Origin: an uncultured Porphyromonadaceae bacterium
Lineage (GTDB): Bacteria; Bacteroidota; Bacteroidia; Bacteroidales; Muribaculaceae
DNA: 21,094 nucleotides
Reading direction: 5' to 3'
NCBI GenBank assembly: GCA_900550645.1
Contig: URTA01000044.1
Span: 1 to 21,094, forward strand
Both the position numbers and the translations under genes were made by a program. Within the stretch, counting starts at the first letter, position 1. Each line of letters begins with the position of its first letter. The notes under the pieces were generated by a model. The model was not told the origin of the DNA and made no database searches. It saw only the letters and a program-made list of their open reading frames with translations. Shown piece after piece: positions 7,443 to 14,253 of the stretch.

Positions 7443-7892
7443 ATGGCATTATGGTTTGAGTGCAAAGTCCGCTACGACAAGATGCAGGAGAACGGCGCGG
7501 TCAAGAAGGTGACAGAGCCGTACCTCGTAGACGCACTGTCTTTCACAGAGGCGGAAGCCCGCATCATCGAGGAAATGAAGCCTTTCATCTCCGGGGAGTT
7601 TTCCATCTCCGCCGTCAAGAAAACAAAAATATCAGAGATATTCTTCGACGAGACCGGCGACCGGTATTACCAGACCAAGGTGAACTTCATCACCATTGAC
7701 GACAAAGGCATCGAGAAGAAATCCGCCACGCTGATACTCGTGCAAGCCTCCGACTTTGAGGGTGCGTTGCGCCGCTTCAACGAGGGTATGAAGGGCAGCG
7801 CGGCCGACTACGAGATTGCCTCGATAGTAGAAACCATGCTCATGGACGTGTACCCGGCTGACCTCTCCGGCAAGCACGCGGCCCAGTCATGA
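7443..7892 (+). CDS. DUF4494 protein
   Basis: A 149-residue soluble protein matching the Bacteroidetes family DUF4494 as I remember it. Its blocks are LWFECKVRYDK near the start, VTEPYLVDALSFTEAEARIIEEM (residues about 23-45), FISGEF, a RYYQTKVNFITID strand region, and a conserved end with IASIVETMLMDVYP. No signal peptide or membrane segment is visible, and no catalytic motif is known. It is the first gene of a two-gene unit: its TGA overlaps the ATG of yggS (ATGA at 7889-7892), so the two are translated together. The function is unknown; pairing with a PLP-homeostasis protein is the only functional hint. Confidence 0.9.
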   Translation: MALWFECKVRYDKMQENGAVKKVTEPYLVDALSFTEAEARIIEEMKPFISGEFSISAVKKTKISEIFFDETGDRYYQTKVNFITIDDKGIEKKSATLILVQASDFEGALRRFNEGMKGSAADYEIASIVETMLMDVYPADLSGKHAAQS

Positions 7893-8554
7893 TAACCGAC
7901 AACCTGCAACGGCTGCGTTCCGAAATACCGGAGGGAGTGTCGCTGGTGGCTGTCTCCAAGTTCCACCCTGTGGAGGCGTTGCGAGAGGCATACGACGCGG
8001 GACAACGCATATTCGGCGAGAGCCGTGTCCAGGAGCTGCTGGCAAAACAGCCACAGCTGCCCGACGACATACAGTGGCACTTCATCGGGCATCTGCAGAC
8101 CAACAAGGTGCGCCAAATTATCGGCCGCACCTCGCTCATCGAAAGCGTAGACACAGAGCGGCTGCTCAGCATAATCGACTCGGAATCAGCCAGAGCCGGT
8201 GTGACAACCCGTGTGCTGATGCAGCTTCATGTGGCCCGTGAGGAAACGAAGTTCGGCTTCTCGCCCGAAGAACTCCTCGCATATTTCCGCGACCGCCGGT
8301 TTGAGAGCCTGACCAACACACACATCTGCGGCGTAATGGGCATGGCCTCAAACACCGACGACATGGAGCGTGTCGCCGCCGACTTCGATGCCATACGCAG
8401 CGTCTATGACCAGATAACCAACGAGGTTGCCCCTGACCTGCGTGGCTTTGACACAGTGTCGATGGGCATGAGCGGAGACTGGCGAATAGCCGTCACCCAC
8501 GGCTCGAATATGGTGCGCATTGGCTCGGATATTTTCGGGGCAAGGCAGTACTGA
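7889..8554 (+). CDS. yggS: YggS/PLPBP family pyridoxal phosphate-binding protein
   Basis: A 221-residue single-domain protein with the alanine-racemase-like TIM barrel fold. The PLP-binding lysine is Lys24 in LVAVSKFHP. Other family blocks are FGESRVQE, WHFIGHLQTNKV, the strand LMQLHVAREETKFGF, and the phosphate-binding end SMGMSGDWRIAV...GSNMVRIGSDIFG. The length is normal for the family. YggS proteins bind PLP and help keep cellular vitamin B6 and amino/keto acid pools balanced; they have no clear enzymatic activity. The start is set by a 4-bp overlap with the DUF4494 gene. A hairpin follows at 8561-8589. Confidence 0.95.
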   Translation: MITDNLQRLRSEIPEGVSLVAVSKFHPVEALREAYDAGQRIFGESRVQELLAKQPQLPDDIQWHFIGHLQTNKVRQIIGRTSLIESVDTERLLSIIDSESARAGVTTRVLMQLHVAREETKFGFSPEELLAYFRDRRFESLTNTHICGVMGMASNTDDMERVAADFDAIRSVYDQITNEVAPDLRGFDTVSMGMSGDWRIAVTHGSNMVRIGSDIFGARQY

Positions 8555-8560
8555 CTACCA

Positions 8561-8589
8561 GCGAAATGCTGTTTTTCAGCATAATTCGC
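8561..8589 (+). terminator. Hairpin after yggS
   Basis: GCGAA (8561-8565) and ATGCTG (8566-8571) pair with CAGCAT (8577-8582) and TTCGC (8585-8589) around a T5 loop, with a two-base AA bulge. It lies 6 bp after the yggS stop. No T tract follows, so termination is likely but not certain. Confidence 0.55.
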
Positions 8590-8593
8590 CCTC

Positions 8594-8623
8594 GCAATCA
8601 AATTATTTCGTAACTTTGATTGC
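8594..8623 (+). promoter_or_regulatory. Promoter -7 box embedded in a 9-bp inverted repeat
   Basis: GCAATCAAA (8594-8602) and TTTGATTGC (8615-8623) are perfect inverted copies separated by 12 bp. The right arm overlaps the TAACTTTG -7 box (8611-8618) of the transporter gene. No TTG is found at the normal -33 distance. This arrangement suggests an operator that controls the MFS-transketolase unit. Confidence 0.6.
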
Positions 8624-8692
8624 TCCATTTCGTCCCTGGCGGTTGTTATAGGAGCATAGAACAGGTGTACAGGTAATTTCGACTAACGATTT

Positions 8693-10036
8693 ATGGTTAC
8701 TACTACAGACAAAACTTCCAACAATGGCAGAGGAATCGCCATAGTGGCGATGTGCTTCCTGTTTGCCATGATATCTTTCGTCACGAACCTTGCCGCCCCC
8801 ATAGGCACAATATGGAAAGGGCATTATGAATGGGCCGGCATGGTCGGCAACCTCATGAACTTCCTCGCATACCTCGTCATGGGCATACCGGCCGGCAACC
8901 TCCTCGTCAAAATCGGCTACAAGAAAACCGCGCTGTGGGCGATTGCCGTCGGCTTCATCGGCATCGGCATACAGTATCTGTCAAGTGTTGCCGGCGGGAA
9001 CGTGCCGCTGTTATCCGTGAGCGGCGAACCGGTGATGCTCAACTACATAATCTACCTGCTCGGGGCGTTCACCTGCGGTTTCTGCGTCTGCATGCTCAAC
9101 ACCGTGGTCAACCCTATGCTAAACCTCCTCGGTGGAGGCGGCAACAAAGGCAACCAGCTCATCCAGCTCGGCGGCTCACTCAATTCGCTGTCAGCCACAC
9201 TCACGCCTTTTGTAGTCGGCATGCTCATCGGCGCGGTGACTGACACGACTTCGATGGACGACGTTTCGCCACTGCTGTGGATTGCAATGGGGGTATTCGC
9301 TGTCGTGTTCATAATCATCTCATTCACTCCCATACCCGAGCCGCATCTGCGCACCGGCAAGCAGGGCAAAGAGGGCAAGGTCCGCGACAAATACTCCGCA
9401 TGGAGCTTCCGCCACACCGTCCTCGGCGTTGTCGGCATATTCCTCTATGTCGGCATCGAAATCGGCGTTCCCGGCGTGCTTATATTCTACCTCTCCGACT
9501 CCGCAGCCTCCGGCATCACCGAGGGCGCGACTGCCGTAGCCGGCGCGGTGGCGGCTGTCTACTGGCTGCTGATGCTCGTCGGGCGTCTATCCTCGTCGCT
9601 CATATCCGGCGCAGTCTCAAGCCGCACACAGCTCATGGTGACATCAGCAACAGCGATAGTGTTCATCCTCCTCGCGATTTTCCTCCCCTCGTCCATACGC
9701 ATCTCGATGCCCTCATACTCCGTCACTACCGGCTTCGCAATGGCACAAGTGCCTATATCGGCACTGTTCGTCGTGCTCTGCGGACTGTGTACCTCAATAA
9801 TGTGGGGAGGCATCTTCAACCTCGCCGTCGAAGGCCTCGGCAAATACACCGCACAGGCATCAGGCATCTTCATGATGATGGTCGTCGGCGGAGGCATCAT
9901 GCCCCTCATTCAGGAGAAGATAGCAACAAGCGTCGGATACATGGCCTCCTACTGGCTCGTAATCGCCATGCTGGCATACCTGCTGTATTACGCCATAGCC
10001 GGCTCGAAAAACGTGAACAAAGACATCCCTGTATAG
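8693..10036 (+). CDS. MFS transporter, probable sugar permease
   Basis: A 447-residue inner-membrane protein with about 12 hydrophobic segments, the first at 14-35. The TM2-TM3 loop has the MFS-type signature GNLLVKIGYKKTA (residues 68-80). Glycine-rich helices and a charged central loop (PEPHLRTGKQGKEGKVRDKY, near residues 212-231) separate the two halves. The opening FVTNLAAPIGTIWKG places it, by resemblance only, near FucP/GluP-like sugar:proton symporters of Bacteroidetes. The substrate cannot be read from the sequence. The transketolase gene starts 104 bp downstream with no TAnnTTTG box between them, so cotranscription and a role in pentose or hexose uptake are likely inferences. The leader is about 70 nt from the -7 box inside the inverted repeat. 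Confidence 0.85.
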   Translation: MVTTTDKTSNNGRGIAIVAMCFLFAMISFVTNLAAPIGTIWKGHYEWAGMVGNLMNFLAYLVMGIPAGNLLVKIGYKKTALWAIAVGFIGIGIQYLSSVAGGNVPLLSVSGEPVMLNYIIYLLGAFTCGFCVCMLNTVVNPMLNLLGGGGNKGNQLIQLGGSLNSLSATLTPFVVGMLIGAVTDTTSMDDVSPLLWIAMGVFAVVFIIISFTPIPEPHLRTGKQGKEGKVRDKYSAWSFRHTVLGVVGIFLYVGIEIGVPGVLIFYLSDSAASGITEGATAVAGAVAAVYWLLMLVGRLSSSLISGAVSSRTQLMVTSATAIVFILLAIFLPSSIRISMPSYSVTTGFAMAQVPISALFVVLCGLCTSIMWGGIFNLAVEGLGKYTAQASGIFMMMVVGGGIMPLIQEKIATSVGYMASYWLVIAMLAYLLYYAIAGSKNVNKDIPV

Positions 10037-10140
10037 CCTCCTCCGCTATACATTATTTATAGTACCGGAAAAACAACAATCTAACATAATACGGACGCTC
10101 CACGGTGGAAACACCAGGCGCGGACACCCCAAACTGAAAA

Positions 10141-12171
10141 ATGGAAATCAATCCCCAAATTCTCAATTCAGCCGCAGACAACCTGCGTGTACTCATTGCC
10201 CAAATGGTCGAAACTGCCAAATCCGGGCACCCGGGAGGCGCAATGGGAGGCGCAGACTTTGCCAACGTCCTCTTCTCAAAGTACCTCGTCTACGACCCAA
10301 ACGACCCGACATGGATAGCCCGCGACAAGTTCTTCCTCGACCCGGGACACATGTCGCCGATGCTCTACGGCGTGCTTGCCCTCGCAGGCAAGTTCTCCAT
10401 TGACGAACTCAAACAGTTCCGCCAGTGGGGCAGCGAAACGCCCGGACACCCGGAACTAAACCCGGCGCGAGGCATCGAAAACACATCCGGTCCGCTCGGA
10501 CAGGGTCACGTCATGGCTGTCGGCTGCGCCATAGCCGAGCGTTTCCTCGTGGCTCGATTCGGCAAAACCCTTGCTCACAAGACATACGCATACATCTCCG
10601 ACGGCGGCATCCAGGAGGAAGTGTCGCAGGGCGCAGGGCGCATTGCCGGACACCTCGGATTGAACAACCTCATAATGTTCTATGACGCCAACGATGTGCA
10701 GCTATCCACCACCGTGGCTGAGGTGACATCAGAGGACACTGCTGCCAAATACCGCGCTTGGGGTTGGAACGTCCTCGAAATCGACGGCTCAGACCCCGTT
10801 GCCATCTGCGGTGCGCTCGAAGTCGCCAACCAGGAACGCCGCCGTCCGACACTCATCATTGGCCACACCATCATGGCTCGCGGCGCAGTCACTGCCGACG
10901 GCAAGTCGATGGAAGGCTGGGTGTCGACTCACGGCCAGCCCATTTCCAAAGCAGGTGCCGACATGGCCGCCACCATACGCAACCTCGGCGGAAACCCCGA
11001 AAATCCATGGGAGATACGCCCCGAAACTACAGAACTCTATGAGCAGCGTCGCAAACAGCTTGCCGACATTGCTGCCGCTCGCCACAATGCCGAAAACGAG
11101 TGGCGCAAGCAGAACCCTGAACTCGCAAAGACACTCGACGAATATATCGCCGGCAAACTTCCCGAACTCGACTGGGACAAGGTGGCTGTCAAGCCCAACA
11201 GCGCAACTCGCGCCGCCTCGGCTGCTGTCCTCTCGTTCCTCGCCGAGAATGTAGGCAACATGATCGTGTCAAGTGCAGACCTTGCCAATTCCGACAAGAC
11301 AGACGGATTCCTCAAAAAGACAAGCCAAATCGAGCCGGGCAACTTCAACGGAGCTTTCTTGCAGTCCGGCGTGGCGGAACTCACTATGGCATGCATCATG
11401 AACGGCATCGCCCTGCACGGCGGCATGTATGCTGCTTGCGGAACATTCTTCGTGTTCTCCGACTACATGAAACCCGCTATCCGCATCTCTGCCCTCATGG
11501 AACAGCCTGTGAAATACATCTTCACCCACGATGCGTTCCGTGTCGGAGAGGACGGCCCGACCCACGAGCCCATCGAGCAGGAAGCGCAGATACGCCTCCT
11601 CGAGCAGATGAACAACCTTTCAGGCCGCCCGGCAGCACTCGTGCTCCGGCCTGCCGACGCGGCTGAGACTGTTGCGTGCTACCGCATGGCAATGGAAAAC
11701 ACCGAGTCCCCCTCTGTCATGATACTCTCCCGCCAGGACATCAAGGACATTCCCGGCGACGACCGCCGCCGACAGGCCTTCGGCGCACTCCGTGGCGGAT
11801 ATGAGGTAATGGCAGCGGAAAACCCCGATGTAGTACTCGTGGCTGACGGCAGCGAGGTGTCACTGCTCTGCGACGTGGCTGAGACCCTGAAACAAGACGG
11901 CATACGCGCCCGAGTGGTTTCGATGCCCTCGATCGGAGTGTTCACCCGTCAGGACCAGGCATATCGCGAGAGCATACTCCCGGAGGGCATACCCACATTC
12001 GCCCTCACCGCCGGACTGCCTGCCACTTTCTACCCCATTAGCCGCGACAACTGGCGCATTTTCGGCCTCGAACGCTTCGGAGCGTCAGCCCCGTACAAGG
12101 TTTTGGACGAAAAATTCGGCTATACAGCCGAAAATATCGCATCTGAGGTCAAACTAATGTTTAAGAAATAG
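10141..12171 (+). CDS. tkt: Transketolase
   Basis: A 676-residue thiamine-diphosphate enzyme that moves two-carbon units between sugar phosphates in the non-oxidative pentose phosphate pathway. Visible motifs are KSGHPGGAMGGADF with His30, DPGHMSP with His70, GPLGQGH around 117-123, and the ThDP/metal motif SDGGIQEEVSQGAG (153 on) with Asn183 in YDAN. The pyrimidine domain has GVAELTMA with the expected catalytic Glu and FTHDAFRVGEDGPTHEPIEQ. A C-terminal domain completes the normal length. The first Gly of the usual GDG is Ser, which I believe is common in Bacteroidetes transketolases. It follows the MFS gene; the 104-bp gap holds a small GGTG-GAAA-CACC hairpin (10104-10115). The ompA promoter begins at the base after its stop. 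Confidence 0.96.
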   Translation: MEINPQILNSAADNLRVLIAQMVETAKSGHPGGAMGGADFANVLFSKYLVYDPNDPTWIARDKFFLDPGHMSPMLYGVLALAGKFSIDELKQFRQWGSETPGHPELNPARGIENTSGPLGQGHVMAVGCAIAERFLVARFGKTLAHKTYAYISDGGIQEEVSQGAGRIAGHLGLNNLIMFYDANDVQLSTTVAEVTSEDTAAKYRAWGWNVLEIDGSDPVAICGALEVANQERRRPTLIIGHTIMARGAVTADGKSMEGWVSTHGQPISKAGADMAATIRNLGGNPENPWEIRPETTELYEQRRKQLADIAAARHNAENEWRKQNPELAKTLDEYIAGKLPELDWDKVAVKPNSATRAASAAVLSFLAENVGNMIVSSADLANSDKTDGFLKKTSQIEPGNFNGAFLQSGVAELTMACIMNGIALHGGMYAACGTFFVFSDYMKPAIRISALMEQPVKYIFTHDAFRVGEDGPTHEPIEQEAQIRLLEQMNNLSGRPAALVLRPADAAETVACYRMAMENTESPSVMILSRQDIKDIPGDDRRRQAFGALRGGYEVMAAENPDVVLVADGSEVSLLCDVAETLKQDGIRARVVSMPSIGVFTRQDQAYRESILPEGIPTFALTAGLPATFYPISRDNWRIFGLERFGASAPYKVLDEKFGYTAENIASEVKLMFKK

Positions 12172-12201
12172 TTTGCGAACAGATTTTTTGTTGTAACTTT
12201 G
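12172..12201 (+). promoter_or_regulatory. Promoter of the ompA-family gene
   Basis: TTTG at 12172-12175, immediately after the transketolase stop, an 18-bp spacer, then TAACTTTG at 12194-12201. The predicted leader is about 120 nt and strongly folded. Confidence 0.8.
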
Positions 12202-12210
12202 CACAATAAT

Positions 12211-12288
12211 CGTAGGCACACCCTTTCCGCACCTCACAAACGGAGGGGAAACAAGGCAGCAATGCCGGGCGAAGAGGGTATGCATACG
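12211..12288 (+). promoter_or_regulatory. Structured 5' leader of ompA (three-way-junction-like)
   Basis: A closing stem pairs 12211-12224 (CGTAGGCACACCCT) with 12275-12288 (AGGGTATGCATACG), 12 of 14 positions matched. Inside are two hairpins. TTCC/CCTC (12225-12228, 12232-12235) pair with GAGG/GGAA (12243-12250), and GGCA (12255-12258) pairs with TGCC (12263-12266) around a GCAA tetraloop. It begins within about 10 nt of the -7 box, so the transcript should start just before the closing stem. It matches no riboswitch I know; a role in mRNA stability or regulation is an inference. Confidence 0.6.
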
Positions 12289-12329
12289 GTGAAAGCGAAT
12301 AAAATTGTAACTATTAACATTGTTGTTTT

Positions 12330-13544
12330 ATGAAAAAACTTGGATTACTTGCTCTGGCTGCTGCCGCTGTATGCGGTACATCAGCAGCTTCTGCCCAGGA
12401 AGTGACCTATGTTGAGGATTGCTCACAGGGCCTGTTGATCAATCGTGCTCCGAACAACTGGTTCATCACCGCTCAGGGTGGTGCAAACATATTGTTCTCT
12501 CACCACGATGTTCACGCAAAATTCCAAAACCGTATCGGCCCGCAGGCTAACCTCTTCGTCGGCAAGTGGGTAACTCCCGTGTTCGGATTCCGCATGGGTG
12601 CTTCTTGGATCATGCCCAAGGGCGCTACTGTTGAAGACGGCTTCTTCCGCAAGATGAACGTCGGAACACTCGACGGCAACAGCAACTACTACGATGAGAA
12701 ATTCATGGGTCTCGGTCCGGAATTCGACATCCTCGTCAACCTTACCAACTGGTGGTGCGGCTACAAGCCCAACCGCGTCTACAACGCTGTCCTCCACGGA
12801 GGTGCCGGTGCATACTGGACATTCGCCCGCCGCTTCAAAGGCGACGACATCAAGTGGCGTGCTGCCCACAACACCATGCTGTTCGCAAACATCGGTCTGC
12901 AGAACAACTTCCGCGTGTCTAAGCACGTTGACATCTTCGTTGACGCTCAGTTCGAGGTCATCGACATGAACAACACTGACGCTTACTGCGACTACAATGC
13001 ATACTTCACAGCAAGCCTCAACGCCGGTTTCACTTACAACTTCGGCAAGACCGACTGGAACTGCCCTGTTACCGCAGTTTGCCCCACTTGGAAGTACACA
13101 GACGCAGAGGGTGACGCTCTCGTTGCCAAACTCGCTCAGGCTGACCGCAAAATCCGCGATCTCCAGGCTCAGCTCGACGACTGCCTCAACCGCCCCGTTG
13201 AGCAGAAAGCAGCTAAGTGCGAAGGTCTCGCTACTATCTACTACCCCATCAACGTCTACACTCTCGACAAGCGCGACAAGATGCTCCTCAACTCTGTTGC
13301 AGAGGTCATGAAGAACAACTCAAACCAGACTTACACTCTGACTGGCTGGGCTGACAACTACACCGGTACTGACGAAATCAACACTCGTCTCCGTCACAAC
13401 CGTGTAAACGGCGTGAAGGACTACCTCATCGGCCGTGGTGTCAACGCAGATCAGCTCGAGGCTGGCATCGACGCTAACAACCTCACTGACTTCGGTGAGA
13501 AGTGCGCTCCGCTCGACCGTGCTGTGACTATCGCAGAAAAATAA
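12330..13544 (+). CDS. OmpA-family outer-membrane protein
   Basis: A 404-residue outer-membrane protein. The signal peptide is residues 1-22 (MKKLGLLALAAAAV...ASAQ). Residues about 35-240 alternate as in an eight-stranded beta barrel (NNWFITAQGGAN, FVGKWVTPVFGFRMGASW, NAGFTYNFG). A short periplasmic coiled coil (ALVAKLAQADRKIRDLQAQL) covers 263-282, and the OmpA-like peptidoglycan-binding domain covers about 298-404 with NxxLxxxR (Asn351, Arg358) in INTRLRHNRVNGVKDYL. It links the outer membrane to the cell wall. Codon use is more uniform than in the neighbours, as in highly expressed genes, and the gene has a strong promoter and folded leader. It ends in two tandem hairpins. This is a single-gene unit. 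Confidence 0.93.
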   Translation: MKKLGLLALAAAAVCGTSAASAQEVTYVEDCSQGLLINRAPNNWFITAQGGANILFSHHDVHAKFQNRIGPQANLFVGKWVTPVFGFRMGASWIMPKGATVEDGFFRKMNVGTLDGNSNYYDEKFMGLGPEFDILVNLTNWWCGYKPNRVYNAVLHGGAGAYWTFARRFKGDDIKWRAAHNTMLFANIGLQNNFRVSKHVDIFVDAQFEVIDMNNTDAYCDYNAYFTASLNAGFTYNFGKTDWNCPVTAVCPTWKYTDAEGDALVAKLAQADRKIRDLQAQLDDCLNRPVEQKAAKCEGLATIYYPINVYTLDKRDKMLLNSVAEVMKNNSNQTYTLTGWADNYTGTDEINTRLRHNRVNGVKDYLIGRGVNADQLEAGIDANNLTDFGEKCAPLDRAVTIAEK

Positions 13545-13562
13545 TTCTCGATAACGCATAAA

Positions 13563-13611
13563 CCGGGTTCGCCCGGACTACATAATCCCGGTGCCTAACG
13601 GCATCGGGATT
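13563..13611 (+). terminator. Tandem hairpins after ompA
   Basis: First, CCGGG-TTCG-CCCGG at 13563-13576. Second, a 12-bp stem AATCCCGGTGCC (13584-13595) with GGCATCGGGATT (13600-13611), one G-U pair, loop TAAC. No long T tract follows. Confidence 0.75.
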
Positions 13612-13674
13612 ACTTATATCTGCCCTCCCAGCCACAACGAGATGTTAAATATACACAAATCAGACAGAACACTT

Positions 13675-13705
13675 TTTGCCGTCTGAAATAAAAGCACTAA
13701 CTTTG
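13675..13705 (+). promoter_or_regulatory. Promoter of tmRNA
   Basis: TTTG at 13675-13678, a 19-bp spacer, then TAACTTTG at 13698-13705. The mature tmRNA 5' end is 46 bp downstream, leaving a short precursor leader. Confidence 0.8.
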
Positions 13706-13751
13706 CGTACTGAATTGCCGGCACACAGTCCGATTGTTCATTCACACACAT

Positions 13752-14151
13752 GGGGATGACTGGTTTTGACAGCGTGTAGAAGCGGCAAGTAAGCATGCAG
13801 AGCTTTGATGTGCAAGCTCTATAATCACAACGCATCGACCTATAATTGGCGAAACTAACAACTACGCTCTCGCTGCGTGATCTGAAGTACAGTAGGACAC
13901 CTTTATCCGCTCCACAGTGGTGCGGACGAGACATCACCCCATTGCCCTGTTCCGAGACGTTTGGATAAGGTGGTGCTAAGAAATTCGGAAATAGGAAGCT
14001 GCCCGCCCCGTGCCGCTTCCGAGATTTAGGGGATAAGCTGCCGGTTGGTTGTCGTGAGCCTGCCGTCGGTCGAAAACCAAGTCAATGACTAAGCATGTAG
14101 AAAGCTTGTTGATTCCGCGTTTGGACGAGGGTTCAAGTCCCTCCATCTCCA
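13752..14151 (+). ncRNA. ssrA: Transfer-messenger RNA (tmRNA)
   Basis: tmRNA rescues stalled ribosomes and tags the unfinished protein for proteolysis. The 5' end is GGGGATGACTGGTTTTGACA, the typical tmRNA start. The 3' end has the T arm GAGGGTTCAAGTCCCTC and acceptor strand CATCTCC, which pairs with GGGGATG (one G-U). The discriminator is A14151 and the next bases are CAA, so CCA is added after transcription. The tag frame lies at 13848-13880. It is one-piece, about 400 nt, which is normal. I see no convincing T-rich terminator in the 102 bp before the TPR gene at 14254, so read-through is possible. The reverse-strand and overlapping frames here are not genes. Confidence 0.95.
13848..13880 (+). 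other. tmRNA tag-peptide reading frame
   Basis: GGC GAA ACT AAC AAC TAC GCT CTC GCT GCG TGA encodes GETNNYALAA and a stop. The LAA end is the degradation signal. From memory the Bacteroides tag is GETNYALAA, so this one has one extra Asn. The resume codon is taken as GGC. Confidence 0.8.
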
Positions 14152-14253
14152 CAACGGCCCCAGTAACGGGACAACAACTACAGCTGGCAGCCCGCCCCAC
14201 AAGCGGTCTGTCAGTTTCATACCAAAACAACCAACACCCAAAACAACAACACA

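Noticed and set aside
12211..12288. Small SRP RNA (4.5S) candidate
   Set aside because: The conserved SRP domain IV sequence (CAGGTCCGGAAGGAAGCAG type) is absent. It also lies directly in the leader of the ompA gene.
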